In this document: positions 38,732 through 48,105 of the stretch, one piece after another
Layout of the letters: the number at the start of each line of letters is the position of its first letter
Numbering within the stretch: the stretch's first letter is position 1
Origin: Streptomyces flaveolus
GTDB lineage: Bacteria; Actinomycetota; Actinomycetes; Streptomycetales; Streptomycetaceae
NCBI RefSeq assembly: GCF_000716535.1
Contig: NZ_JNWV01000020.1
Location: forward strand, 1-64,000
Direction of reading: 5' to 3'
Length of the DNA: 64,000 nucleotides
Program-made: the position numbers and the translations under genes
Notes under the pieces: model-generated
Databases searched by the model: none
Told to the model about the DNA's origin: nothing
The model's input: the letters and a program-made list of their open reading frames with translations, nothing else

Positions 38732-39372
38732 CGGGCCACCCCCCAGGTCCGTTCCAGCGCGTTGAACAGGGCGCTGATGGCGAGCGTGATGACCAGATAG
38801 CCGACGGCGATCCAGACGAACGTCCAGACGATGTCGTAGCCGAGTTCGTTGAGCGTCTTGTAGGTGCCGAGCAGTTCGGTCACGCTGAACGCGCCCGCGA
38901 TCGCCGAGTTCTTGGCGAGCGCGATGAGGGTGGAGCCGACCGGCGGGATCACGGACCGGAACGCCTGCGGCAGCACCACCAGTGACAGGGTCTGCCCGAA
39001 GGTCATCCCGAGGCTGCGGGCCGCCTCGCCCTGCCCCTTGGGCACGGTGTTGATGCCGGACCGCAGTGCCTCGCAGATGAACGCCGAGGTGTAGCAGCCG
39101 AGGGCGAGGACGGCGAACACCTGGAAGGGCAGGACCAGTCCGAAGCGGGGCAGGCCGAGCAGGACCGCGAAGAACAGCAGGGTGAGCGGGGTGTTGCGCA
39201 GCACGGTGACCCACACGGTGCCGAAGACCCGCAGCGAGGCGACCGGCGCGACCCGGAAGGACGCCATCAGGAAGCCCAGTGCGAGGGCCAGCAGGGAGGC
39301 GTAGACGGTCAGTTGGAGCGTGCCGAGGAAACCGTCGCCGTAGGTGGAGAAGTTGTCGGTCAGTACGTTCAT
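38728..39372 (-). CDS. gluC: Glutamate ABC transporter permease GluC
   Basis: A 214-residue HisM-type permease forming the transmembrane channel with GluD. About five TM helices are visible, beginning LGTLQLTVYASLLALALGFL. The ATPase-docking EAA loop is GQGEAARSLGMTFGQTLSLV. The ATG at 39372 has GAGGAC just upstream and starts 11 nt beyond the gluB stop. Its stop overlaps gluD, so the two permease subunits are translated in a coupled manner. Confidence 0.87.
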   Translation of the reverse strand: MNVLTDNFSTYGDGFLGTLQLTVYASLLALALGFLMASFRVAPVASLRVFGTVWVTVLRNTPLTLLFFAVLLGLPRFGLVLPFQVFAVLALGCYTSAFICEALRSGINTVPKGQGEAARSLGMTFGQTLSLVVLPQAFRSVIPPVGSTLIALAKNSAIAGAFSVTELLGTYKTLNELGYDIVWTFVWIAVGYLVITLAISALFNALERTWGVAR

Positions 39373-39383
39373 GCCGTCCTCGG

Positions 39384-40295
39384 TCAGCTCGCCGGATAGC
39401 GGTCGATGGTGGGAGGTCTGGGTGCGGGCACGCCGGACAGGCCGAGCGTGGCGTCGTACGCCTTCTTCCAGTCGCCGTTCTTCTCCCGGGCCGCCAGGGC
39501 GTCGTCGAGGGCGAAGCGCAGCGCGTTGTCGCCGCGCGGGACGCCGATGCCGTACGGCTCCTCGGAGAACGGCTTGCCGACGACCTTGAGTTCGTCGGGG
39601 ACCTTGGCCGCGTAGCCGATCAGGATGGCGTCGTCGGTGGTGACGGCGTCGACCTGGTAGGTGAGGAGGTTGTCCACGCAGACCGAGTAGGTGTCGTAGG
39701 CGACCAGGACCGCCCTCGGGTAGTCGGCCTTGATGCGCTGGTACGGAGTGGAACCGGCCGCCGAGCAGACGCGTTTGCCGGCGAGGTCCTGCGGGCCGTG
39801 GATGTCGTTCTCGTCCTTGCGGACCAGGAGCGACTGTCCGGCCATGTAGTAGGGGCCGGCGAAGCCGACGAGCTTCTTGCGGCCCGCGTTGATGGTGTAG
39901 GTGCCGACGTAGTAGTCGATCTGGCCGTTCTGCAGGGCGGTCTCGCGGTTGGCGGACGCGATCGTGCGGAAGCGGACGGTCTTCGGGGGGAAGCCGAGGG
40001 AGGCGGACATCATCTTGGCGATCTCGATGTCGAAGCCGGAGTAGGTGCCGGTGGCCGGGTCCTTCTCGGCGAGGTAGGGCTGGTCCTCCTTGGCGCCGAC
40101 GACGAAGTAGCCGCGTTTCTTCGCCCGGGTCCAGGTCCGGGAGGCGGGCAGGCGGAAGTCCTGGGCCACCTGGTAGTGCGGGAGCTTTTCGGGCGCCGGG
40201 CCCTTGCCGGGCGGGCTGCCCTCCTTGCCGCAGGCGGCGGCCAGCAGGGCCAGCAGGACGCACAGGGCGCGGGGCACACGGGTGGGACGGAACAC
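39384..40295 (-). CDS. gluB: Glutamate-binding lipoprotein GluB
   Basis: A 303-residue solute-binding lipoprotein of the SBP family 3 type. The lipobox LLAAAC lies near residue 22, followed by a short Pro/Gly linker. The binding-protein motifs are GYFVVGAKEDQPYL, GTYSGFDIEIAKMMS and, in the second lobe, GQIDYYVGTYTINAGRKKLV. I place the start at GTG 40295 because GGGGGA stands 9 nt upstream; GTG 40304 would have no spacing to that site. It lies 17 nt after gluA. Confidence 0.87.
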   Translation of the reverse strand: MFRPTRVPRALCVLLALLAAACGKEGSPPGKGPAPEKLPHYQVAQDFRLPASRTWTRAKKRGYFVVGAKEDQPYLAEKDPATGTYSGFDIEIAKMMSASLGFPPKTVRFRTIASANRETALQNGQIDYYVGTYTINAGRKKLVGFAGPYYMAGQSLLVRKDENDIHGPQDLAGKRVCSAAGSTPYQRIKADYPRAVLVAYDTYSVCVDNLLTYQVDAVTTDDAILIGYAAKVPDELKVVGKPFSEEPYGIGVPRGDNALRFALDDALAAREKNGDWKKAYDATLGLSGVPAPRPPTIDRYPAS

Positions 40296-40312
40296 GGGTC
40301 GCACTCCCCCGG

Positions 40313-41056
<744 letters not shown>

Positions 41057-41189
41057 CCGCAGGCCCACCCACTCTCAGCTGTGTCGTGGTGCCGCAACCT
41101 ATCCAGACGACAGCGGAGTTGAGGGACGACACGCACCTTCCGGGCAATAGCCGTATTTACGCCAACGGGGGGACCGGGGGCGGCCGGCG

Positions 41190-41609
41190 TCAGGTCTCGG
41201 CGATCTCCGCGTACGACTGGGACAGCTCGGGAACCCCGCTCACCGCCCACTCCTCGCCGGCCGGCACCACCTCCACCACACGGCCGGAGGCGAGGTGTAC
41301 GACGGGCTCGCCGTCGGGCCGGATCCGCCAGGCGGCGCCGGGTACGGTGCGCACCACGACCGTGCCCAGGTACAGCCCGGCGTCGTGGCCCAGCCAGGGC
41401 AGCATCTCCGGGTCGTCCCGCCAGCGCGGGACCATCTGGTCCAGGGCCTCCAGGGAGGCCGGCGTGTCGTCGAGACGGACGCCCGCCAGAGCCGCCTGCG
41501 AGCGCAGCAGCTCGCACTCGGACAGCAGGGCGGCGACCGCCTCGGGGTCGGCGCGGAGCGCCGCTTCAGCCTTCTTCGCGTGCCGGGGGCCCAGGAACGG
41601 AAGGTGCAT
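41190..41609 (-). CDS. DUF6278-like conserved protein
   Basis: A 139-residue soluble protein of a Streptomyces-typical family that I believe is DUF6278. Characteristic stretches are LDDTPASLEALDQMVPRWRD, LPWLGHDAGLYLGTVVVRTV and SGVPELSQSYAE. No catalytic motif or membrane segment is visible; function unknown. It starts 15 nt beyond the xthA stop, so it probably forms a transcription unit with xthA. Confidence 0.7.
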   Translation of the reverse strand: MHLPFLGPRHAKKAEAALRADPEAVAALLSECELLRSQAALAGVRLDDTPASLEALDQMVPRWRDDPEMLPWLGHDAGLYLGTVVVRTVPGAAWRIRPDGEPVVHLASGRVVEVVPAGEEWAVSGVPELSQSYAEIAET

Positions 41610-41624
41610 GGACCCAGCGTGGCA

Positions 41625-42404
41625 TCAGACGTCCAGGTCGACCACCACCGGCGCGTGGTCGGACGCGCCCTTGCCCTTGCGCTCCTCGCGGTCGACGTAG
41701 GCGTCCTTGACGGCCTTCGCGAACGGCTGGTTGCCGTACACCAGGTCGATGCGCATGCCGCGGTTCTTCGGGAAGCAGAGCTGGCGGTAGTCCCAGTAGG
41801 TGAACGGGTGGTCGTACTTCAGCGGGCGCGGCACGACGTCGTCCAGGCCCGCCTCGCGCAGGGCGGCCAGCGCGGCGCGCTCGGCCGGGGTCACATGGGT
41901 GGAGCCCTCGAAGGCCGCCGGGTCGTAGACGTCGTCGTCCGTCGGCGCGACGTTGTAGTCGCCCAGCACCGCGAACGGGCGGCTGCCCTGCGCGTCGCCG
42001 TACACGGCCGCCTTCAGCGCCTCGAACCACTGGAGCTTGTACGCGTAGTGCGGGTGGCCGACCTCGCGGCCGTTCGGCACGTACACCGACCAGACGCGGA
42101 CCGGGCCGCAGGTCGCCGAGATGGCGCGCGGCTCGGTCACGCCGTCGAAGCCCGGGTCGCCGGGCAGGCCCTTGACCACGTCCTCGATGCCGACGCGGGA
42201 GAGCACCGCCACGCCGTTCCACCGGCCGGTCGCGTGGACCGCGGCCTCGTAGCCCAGCTCGCGGAGCTGGTCGAACGGGAACTGCTCCTCGGCGATCTTG
42301 GCCTCCTGGAGGCAGAGCACGTCGGTGCCGCTGCTCTCCAGCCAGGCCAGCAGCCGGGGAAGGCGGGCGGTGATCGAGTTCACGTTCCAGGTAGCGATGC
42401 GCAT
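41625..42404 (-). CDS. xthA: Exodeoxyribonuclease III
   Basis: A 259-residue AP endonuclease/3'-5' exonuclease of the ExoIII family, which incises DNA at abasic sites and cleans blocked 3' ends in base-excision repair. Motifs present: RIATWNVNSITARLPRLLAW (Asn ligand), LCLQEAKI (Glu metal ligand), WNGVAVLSR, VYVPNG, LGDYNVAPTDDDV (Asp/Asn), FTYWDYR and GASDHAPVVVDLD (catalytic His). Length matches the short ExoIII form. DUF6278 follows 15 nt downstream. Confidence 0.93.
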   Translation of the reverse strand: MRIATWNVNSITARLPRLLAWLESSGTDVLCLQEAKIAEEQFPFDQLRELGYEAAVHATGRWNGVAVLSRVGIEDVVKGLPGDPGFDGVTEPRAISATCGPVRVWSVYVPNGREVGHPHYAYKLQWFEALKAAVYGDAQGSRPFAVLGDYNVAPTDDDVYDPAAFEGSTHVTPAERAALAALREAGLDDVVPRPLKYDHPFTYWDYRQLCFPKNRGMRIDLVYGNQPFAKAVKDAYVDREERKGKGASDHAPVVVDLDV

Positions 42405-42447
42405 GCCTCACAACCTACCTGGCGGGTCTGACAACGCCGGTCCGCGC

Positions 42448-43083
42448 TCAGACCTCGGTCCACGCCCCCGGGTGGAGCCACTGGTGGTCCGTGCCGCCCA
42501 GCCGCCCGAGGAGGCCGTCGTAGATCGGCCGGGCGAGGTCGGTGAGCAGGGCGTCGTGCACGTCGTAGGCGCGCCGCGGGGCGACCTCGCGGACGTAGTC
42601 GATCACCTCGGAGATCTTGTTCCAGGGGGCCATGACCGGCAGCATCAGGGTCTGAACCGGCTGGTCGGGGACGGTGAGGGCGTCGCCGGGGTGGAAGACC
42701 TTCCCGCCGTCGATCAGAAAGCCGACGTTGGTGATCCGCGGGATGTCCGGGTGGATCACCGCGTGCAGCTCGCCGTGGACCTGGACGTCGAAGCCTGCGG
42801 CGGTGAAGGTGTCGCCGTGGCCGACGGTGTGCACCCGGCCCGGGAAGGCAGCCTCGACCTGATCGGCGACCGACTTCAGCGTCCAGATGCGGGCGGCCGG
42901 GTTGTTCTCCATGGCGGCCCGCAGCCGGAACTCGTCGAAGTGGTCCGGGTGCTCGTGCGTGACCAGGATCGCGTCCGCGCCGAGGGCGGCGTCCTCCTCG
43001 GAGAACCCACCCGGGTCGATGACGAGGGTCTGCCCCTCCTTCTCCAGGCGGACGCAGGCGTGGGACTTCTTCGTGAGCTTCAT
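42448..43083 (-). CDS. MBL-fold metallohydrolase
   Basis: A 211-residue short metallo-beta-lactamase-fold protein of the UlaG/UPF0173-like type. The zinc motif is THEHPDHFDE (H43, H45, D47, H48); further ligands are HGELHAVIH and FHPGDAL. Members hydrolyse lactones, phosphodiesters or RNA; the substrate here is not known. It lies between pcaDC and xthA, all on the minus strand with gaps of 36 and 43 nt, but no common pathway is evident. Confidence 0.85.
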   Translation of the reverse strand: MKLTKKSHACVRLEKEGQTLVIDPGGFSEEDAALGADAILVTHEHPDHFDEFRLRAAMENNPAARIWTLKSVADQVEAAFPGRVHTVGHGDTFTAAGFDVQVHGELHAVIHPDIPRITNVGFLIDGGKVFHPGDALTVPDQPVQTLMLPVMAPWNKISEVIDYVREVAPRRAYDVHDALLTDLARPIYDGLLGRLGGTDHQWLHPGAWTEV

Positions 43084-43119
43084 GTCTCCCCATCCTGCCG
43101 TCTGCGGCCGCCCGGGGCG

Positions 43120-44409
43120 CTACTCGCCGGGCGTGGTCTCCTCCCGGATCACCTGCTGGGCCACCCGGAACGCGCTGTTCGCGGCCGGCACCCCGCAGTA
43201 GACGGCCGCCTGGAGCAGCACTTCCTTGATCTCGTCCGGAGTGAGCCCGTTGCGCAGGGCCGCCCGGGTGTGGAAGGCCAGCTCCTGGAGGTGACCGCCC
43301 GCGACCAGCGCGGTGAGCGTGATGCAGCTGCGGGTACGGCGGTCCAGGCCGGGCCGGTCCCAGACCTCGCCCCAGGCGTAGCGGGTGACGAACTCCTGGA
43401 AGTCCCCGGAGAACTCGTCCGCCTCCGCCAGCACCCGGTCCACGTGGGCGTCGCCCAGCACCTCGCGGCGGACCTTCAGCCCGTTCTGGTACCGGTCCGG
43501 CTGCCCAGCGGGCTGCGCCGGCACGACGGCCGGGGCGATCTCGGCGACCGGCGCGGGCTGCGGCGGGGCGGCCGGCACCGGGACGGCCGGCATGCCGGGA
43601 AGGGCGGTCTGGCCGGTGTCGTAGGGCTGCTGCCAGGCGGTGGAGAAGTGGTGGACGAGCAGGTCGGTGACGGCGGCGGGCTGCTCGACCGGCACCAGGT
43701 GGGAGGCGCCGGGGACGACCGCGAGCCGGGCGTCCGGGATGCCGGCGACCAGCGTGCGGGCCTCGGCCGGGCCGGTGACCTGGTCGTCGGAGCCGACCAG
43801 CACCAGGGTCGGCACCCCGACCCGGCCCAGCTCGGGCCGTACGTCGAAGGAGGCCAGTGCCTCGCAGGCGGCGATGTAGCAGCCGGGGTCGGTGGTGCGG
43901 ACCATCTGCACGGCCCACTCGGTGATCGCGGGCTGCGCTGCGGCGAACCCGCCGGTGAACCAGCGGTCGGGCGCGGTCCGGGCGATCGGGTCGAGCCCGT
44001 TGGTGCGCACGACCACCCCGCGCTGGCGGAACTCGTCGGCCGTGCCGAACCGGGGCGAGGCCGCGACCACCGCGAGGGAGGCGAGCCGCGCGGGGTGGCG
44101 CAGGGCCAGCTCGATGCCGATCGCGCCGCCCAGCGCACAGCCCGCGTAACCGAACCGCTGTACGCCGAGCGCGTCCAGCGTCGCCAGCAGCCGCGCGCTC
44201 AGCTCGGCGACCGAACCGGCCGGATGCGCCGGGGCGCCGCCGTGACCGGGCAGATCGAACCGGAAGACCCGCCACTGCTTGGCCAGCTCCGGCACCTGGC
44301 GGTCCCACATGTGCCATGTGGTACCCAGTGAGGGACCCAGGATCAGGACCGGAGCGTCTTCTGGCCCGTCGAAGCGGTATTGCAGGGTGTTCGGTGGTGT
44401 CTCACTCAC
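43120..44409 (-). CDS. pcaL: PcaDC fusion: 3-oxoadipate enol-lactonase / 4-carboxymuconolactone decarboxylase
   Basis: A 429-residue bifunctional enzyme for two consecutive steps of the protocatechuate branch of the beta-ketoadipate pathway. Residues 1-260 are an alpha/beta hydrolase (enol-lactonase). The nucleophile elbow reads GYAGCALGGAIG, so C91 occupies the usual Ser position, with candidate Asp in VGSDDQVTG and His in PGASHLVPVEQP. A Pro/Ala linker (about 275-320) leads to the carboxymuconolactone decarboxylase domain (about 325-425, WDRPGLDRRTRSCITLTALV; HTRAALRNGLT). GTG 44409 matches the family start. No other pca genes are in the window. The IS110 remnant ends 29 bp upstream and has replaced the native promoter region. 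Confidence 0.88.
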   Translation of the reverse strand: MSETPPNTLQYRFDGPEDAPVLILGPSLGTTWHMWDRQVPELAKQWRVFRFDLPGHGGAPAHPAGSVAELSARLLATLDALGVQRFGYAGCALGGAIGIELALRHPARLASLAVVAASPRFGTADEFRQRGVVVRTNGLDPIARTAPDRWFTGGFAAAQPAITEWAVQMVRTTDPGCYIAACEALASFDVRPELGRVGVPTLVLVGSDDQVTGPAEARTLVAGIPDARLAVVPGASHLVPVEQPAAVTDLLVHHFSTAWQQPYDTGQTALPGMPAVPVPAAPPQPAPVAEIAPAVVPAQPAGQPDRYQNGLKVRREVLGDAHVDRVLAEADEFSGDFQEFVTRYAWGEVWDRPGLDRRTRSCITLTALVAGGHLQELAFHTRAALRNGLTPDEIKEVLLQAAVYCGVPAANSAFRVAQQVIREETTPGE

Positions 44410-44441
44410 GCCCCAGACCCTCTCACGTCTCACGGACGCCC

Positions 44442-45400
44442 CTATAACGCGGGGGCGCGAGAAACCAGTCTGACCAGGTTGAAGACCTCGCGGGCCGCAT
44501 ATCGCTTGAGGCATCGGACGATCTCACGGCGGGTCTTGCCCTCCTGCGTGCGGCGTTCGTAGTACGCCTGGGTGCGCGGATCGTGGCGCAGCCGGGTGAA
44601 GACGATGCGGTGCAGGGCGGCGTTGGCCTGTCGGTCGCCGCCGTAGTTGAGCCGGCGCGTGCTCCGACGGCCCGACGAATACTCGATGGGGCTGACTCCG
44701 CAAAGGGCAGCAAAGGACGCTTCGGTGTTCAGCCGCTCGGGGTTGTCCCCCATGGTGATCAGGAGAGTGACGGCGCTGTCCGGACCGATGCCCACCGGTA
44801 CGAGCAGCTGTGGGGCGTGACGTTCGACGAGCCGGGTCAGGCGTTGGTTCAGCTCATTGATCTGTCCGGTGAGCTGTTCGATGCGTTCGGCGAGCATGCG
44901 CAATGTCAGGTGGGTGGCCTGGGCCGCCGCGTCCTCGTCTCCCCCGCCATCGGGTGGGCTGAGGGTTAGATCCGGGCGCTGTGCACGGGTCCGTCGCCGG
45001 ATTTGGCCTGGGCCCGGGTGCGACCGCTGAGCACGGCTCGCGCGGCGGCCTGCGCATCGAGCGGGTCCGACTTGCCGAGCAGACGGCGGGCTGTGCGGTC
45101 GGGCCGGTTCACTTCGAACACCTGGATCTGCCGGGTCAGCAGGTAGCGGGACAGGCCCGCGCCGAAGGTACCGGTGCCCTCCACACCGGCCCGGCGCACC
45201 GTCCCCCGCTTGCGGGCCCACACGAGCAGCCGACGGTAGCCAACGGCCGTCGCCGGAAAGGACTCTGTGCTCAGGACCTTCCCCAGCGGGGAGATTACGG
45301 CGGCGACGTGAACCTCACCGTGCGTGTCCACGCCGAGCACGACTTCTCTCCGCACGGGAGGATCCGTACTGGAGGAGGTGCTGCGCTGTCTGGTCGTCAT
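44442..45400 (-). pseudogene. IS110 transposase, internal deletion and frameshift
   Basis: Two frames together make an incomplete IS110 (DEDD) recombinase. The N-terminal frame (44966-45400) has the catalytic acids in VLGVDTHGEVHVAAV, GVEGTGTFGAGL and GKSDPLDAQAAARAVL, then breaks off after AKSGDGPVHSARI. The C-terminal frame resumes at about 44960 (LTLRMLAERIEQLTGQINEL) and carries the transposase-20 region VGIGPDSAVTLLITMGDNP, FAALCGVSPIEYSSGR and LNYGGDRQANAALHRIVF. By comparison with family members roughly 60-70 residues between the two domains are missing and the frame is shifted. The transposase is therefore inactive. Confidence 0.82.
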
Positions 45401-45500
45401 GGTGGTTCGCCTCCCACGTGGTGACGTGCTGGGTGGATGGCACCGGCCCGCTCGGGCGGTCTGAACCGTGATGGCGCCTGGAACTCGGCAAGGCCCCTAT
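45401..45500 (-). ncRNA. Possible bridge-RNA region of the IS110 remnant
   Basis: The stretch between the transposase start and the outer direct repeat is the left non-coding end, where IS110-family elements encode the bridge RNA that selects target and donor DNA. Reading the minus strand it runs from ataggggc at the boundary through ccgcccgagcggg, a hairpin-prone block, to the transposase ATG. It is shorter than the usual 170-230-nt RNA, so the RNA may extend past 45500 or be truncated. Inferred from family knowledge, not from detected structure. Confidence 0.3.
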
Positions 45501-46128
45501 TGGGACACGCCCTGTGGCTCGGTGACAGCAGAAGCCAGCCAGCCCGCAACGACGGTCGACAAGCCTGTGACTGGACACTTCGGTCAAAGATCTCAAGAGT
45601 CAGACCCCCGTCCGGGACGGCATCGCGCAACCGTCGCATCGATCCCGGCATATCGGCATCTACCGACCACAGCCGGATGGCTTCGCCCGAACCAATGCCC
45701 AACCTGGCCGGAGCAGGCTGAGAATGAGTTGACTCCCCGCCCACTCGCGACCGGCAATGACAGACAGCCGTCTGGGCCGCCTTACGGTCGCCCTCCATCG
45801 GCCATCGCACGAACGGCTTCGAGCCCTCATTCTGGTGCACGGTTATCCGCAAGTCATGGCGCGGGCTGCCAAAGAGGCTGCCTAGCAACTCGGCAAAGGC
45901 ACCGGCGAGTGCTTGGGAACTCGGTCTACTCGAGTAACGGGGAACAGCAGCACCGCACGAAGGGGCGCCCGCGTGGAAGGCATGGCGCATGTGGGCGCTG
46001 CCGGACCCGATGCTCGCGGCTCCCGTCACCAACCCGGCGCCGCCCGATGGGTGGGCCGCCGAGGAGAAGTGGGACGGTTCTCCAGACACCTCGTGATGTC
46101 TCATTCGCGTTGGCACCGTTCACCCAGG
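45501..46128. other. 628-bp stretch without a recognisable gene
   Basis: Six-frame reading gives only frames without family motifs or the strong third-position GC bias of the neighbours. Base composition is less extreme than nearby genes. It probably holds old insertion debris next to the IS110 remnant. No tRNA, attachment-site pair or strong terminator was recognised. Confidence 0.5.
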
Positions 46129-47364
46129 TCACGACTGGTCCTTCGTGCGTGAGGCTGAGGCTTGCCGGGTGTCTGCGCCGCTGCTGACGTGCCGCTGGGT
46201 CTCCTGGGGGCCGTGCCAGTCCAGGCAGACGGCGGTGGCATCGTCTTCGAGCCGGCCGTCGGCGGCGTCCCGGACCGCGGACGTCAGCGCCAGCGCGGTC
46301 TCCCTCGGGTGCAGATTCCGGGTGCACCCCAGCAGGGCGGGCAGATCGACCTTCTCTCCGTGACGTTCGAGCATGCCGTCGGTGAACATGAGCAGACGGT
46401 CACCGGGCCGCAGGTCGAGGTCCTGCACACGGTACGGGTGGGGAGTCAGCTCAGACAGCCCGAAGGGATGGTCCACCTCGCAGGTGATCGTCTCCACAGC
46501 CCCGTCGCGCATGCGCAGCGGCCAGGGATGACCCGCGTTGACGAATTGGGCCCGCCCGGTATGGAGATTGATGCGCAGGAGCTGCCCGGTGGCATGACCG
46601 TGGCCGTGTTCGATCAGTGCCTGGTCTGCCCGGTGGGCCTGTTCGCCCAGGCCGGTGCCCGCCCGGCGGGCACCGCGCAGGGCGCCCACCAGGACCGTGG
46701 CGGCCAGGGCGGAATCCATGTCGTGGCCCATGGGATCGGTCACCGACACGTGCAAGGTGTCGCGGTCCACGGTGTAGTCGAAGGTGTCGCCGCTGAGGTC
46801 CTCGGAGGGCTCCAGGTTCCCGCACAGGGTGAACTGTGCGGCCTCGCACGACAGCGACAGGGGCAGCAGCTGGTACTGGATTTCAGCTGCCAGGGTGGGG
46901 GGCTTGGAGCGTTTGCCCCAGGTGTAGAGATCGGTGAAGCGGCCGTTGGCGATCACGATGTAGGCCAGGATGTGGGCGGCTTCCCCGACTGCGTCGAGCA
47001 CGTCCTCGCCAGGGCCGGTCGGCAGGAGCAGTTCCAGCAGCCCGATCGTATCCCCCCGGTTGGTGACGGGCACGATCACCCGCTGCCCCTCGCCGGTCGC
47101 GTCCTGATACAGGCGCTGGGTACGGATCACCTCCTCGTAGACACTGCCGAACAGGGGAACCCGCTCGGCCTGCCGCCCACCTTGAGTGGGAGCGGTGGAC
47201 AGCCGAGCCACCGCCTTCCCTGTCAGGTCCACGATGAGGAAAGAGACCTTAGTGGCCTCGAAACGCCGCCGCAGGTCCTCCGCGATCACGTCGACGGCGT
47301 CCGCCGGCGCCGCTGTCTCCGCTGCTGTCAGCAATCGGGTGAGCCCACTTTGTCCACCGCTCAC
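46129..47364 (-). CDS. SpoIIE/PP2C-type protein serine phosphatase
   Basis: A 411-residue cytoplasmic phosphatase. Residues about 10-160 form a GAF-like sensor ([34 protein letters not shown]). Residues about 185-400 are the SpoIIE/RsbU PP2C domain: [85 protein letters not shown] and [12 protein letters not shown], with the metal-binding Asp residues in place. Such enzymes dephosphorylate anti-anti-sigma factors in partner-switching networks. GTG 47364 is chosen because AAGGGA stands 8 nt upstream and family sequence begins there; the open frame continues back to 47583. Confidence 0.85.
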   Translation of the reverse strand: MSGGQSGLTRLLTAAETAAPADAVDVIAEDLRRRFEATKVSFLIVDLTGKAVARLSTAPTQGGRQAERVPLFGSVYEEVIRTQRLYQDATGEGQRVIVPVTNRGDTIGLLELLLPTGPGEDVLDAVGEAAHILAYIVIANGRFTDLYTWGKRSKPPTLAAEIQYQLLPLSLSCEAAQFTLCGNLEPSEDLSGDTFDYTVDRDTLHVSVTDPMGHDMDSALAATVLVGALRGARRAGTGLGEQAHRADQALIEHGHGHATGQLLRINLHTGRAQFVNAGHPWPLRMRDGAVETITCEVDHPFGLSELTPHPYRVQDLDLRPGDRLLMFTDGMLERHGEKVDLPALLGCTRNLHPRETALALTSAVRDAADGRLEDDATAVCLDWHGPQETQRHVSSGADTRQASASRTKDQS

Positions 47365-47736
47365 GACCGCAGTCCCTTCCGCAACCCCCCCCACCAGCTT
47401 GGTAATAACCGCAGTGAGCGTCAATCCGTGAACAGTCACGCTCCGGCGTTCGCCCGCGGACGGGGCCGCCACGGCTGCTCTGTACAAAAGCGGCTCGACA
47501 GGCCGATGTCTTATGCGACACGCCAGAGTCTGGAGCTCCATGGTGGGCGGGCTTCGACGGGCACGTCCGGAGGAGTAACTCACAGCCGGTCACCCCGTAC
47601 GGGAGCCGGATCGTCGGCGGCACCGAGGCTTGAGCCGCGACCGTAGGACTTCCGGACGGGGAGCAGCGCGCTCCCACGGTCGGCGACCTGCCGCTTGCCG
47701 AACGACGGTTCGTGGGGCCTGTGCCCGCGCCGCCGC
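47365..47736. other. 372-bp intergenic region upstream of the phosphatase
   Basis: No credible gene. It contains the upstream extension of the phosphatase frame (possible ATG at 47541), the phosphatase promoter region, and the downstream flank of the Asp23-like gene. The plus-strand block ggaggagtaact near 47571 resembles the box before the DUF5994 genes but is not followed by their leader. Confidence 0.4.
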
Positions 47737-48105
47737 TCATGCCGCGTCGCGCCAGGCGGCGATACCGGTCACCGTGACCGCGACGGTGACCGGCTCCGCG
47801 GCACCGTGGGTGGCGAGGTGGGTGACGAGGGCGGCTGTCACCCGGTCGTGGACGTTTCGGGCGATGTCCAGCGCCCGCCGACCCTCCGTCAGGACGCAGC
47901 GCACCTCGATGTGCCATCCCGAACCGTCCGGCGCCCGGTCGGCGCGTACGCCGGCCTCGGGCGGCGTGGTGTCCGCCCGGGTGGGCGCGGCGGCTGCCGC
48001 GAGGCGCCGGGCGAGGCGGGGTTGCAGGGCGGCCACGCCAGGAACCGCGAGGGCTGCCTCGGCCGCGACGCCGGGGAGCGCGGTGGTGCCGACGGCGGTC
48101 ATCAT
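47737..48105 (-). CDS. Small Asp23/Gls24-like protein
   Basis: A 122-residue protein with the beta-strand and helix pattern of the alkaline-shock Asp23/Gls24 family: VAAEAALAVPGVAALQPRLA, then WHIEVRCVLTEGRRALDIAR and VHDRVTAALVTHLATHG, ending in VTVAVTVTGI. The two-strand/helix core and the typical hydrophobic end support the call, though the sequence is short and Ala-rich. ATG 48105 overlaps the stop of the preceding zinc-motif/Asp23 gene as ATGA. It is the third gene of the ECF sigma operon. Confidence 0.68.
   Translation of the reverse strand: MMTAVGTTALPGVAAEAALAVPGVAALQPRLARRLAAAAAPTRADTTPPEAGVRADRAPDGSGWHIEVRCVLTEGRRALDIARNVHDRVTAALVTHLATHGAAEPVTVAVTVTGIAAWRDAA

Larger units (their letters stand above)
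44438..45500 (-). mobile_element. Decayed IS110-family element
   Basis: About 1.06 kb bounded by an 8-bp direct repeat gcccctat at 44438-44445 and 45493-45500, which could be the duplicated core where IS110 elements join their target. Between the repeats lie a broken transposase on the minus strand and, beyond its start, a non-coding left end of about 90-100 bp. The right end overlaps the transposase stop, as expected for the family. A complete element would be about 1.3-1.5 kb, so internal sequence has been lost. Confidence 0.7.

Noticed and set aside
45397..46116. 239-codon minus-strand frame upstream of the IS110 transposase
   Set aside because: No family motif, unusual codon use and overlap with the IS left end; treated as non-coding debris.
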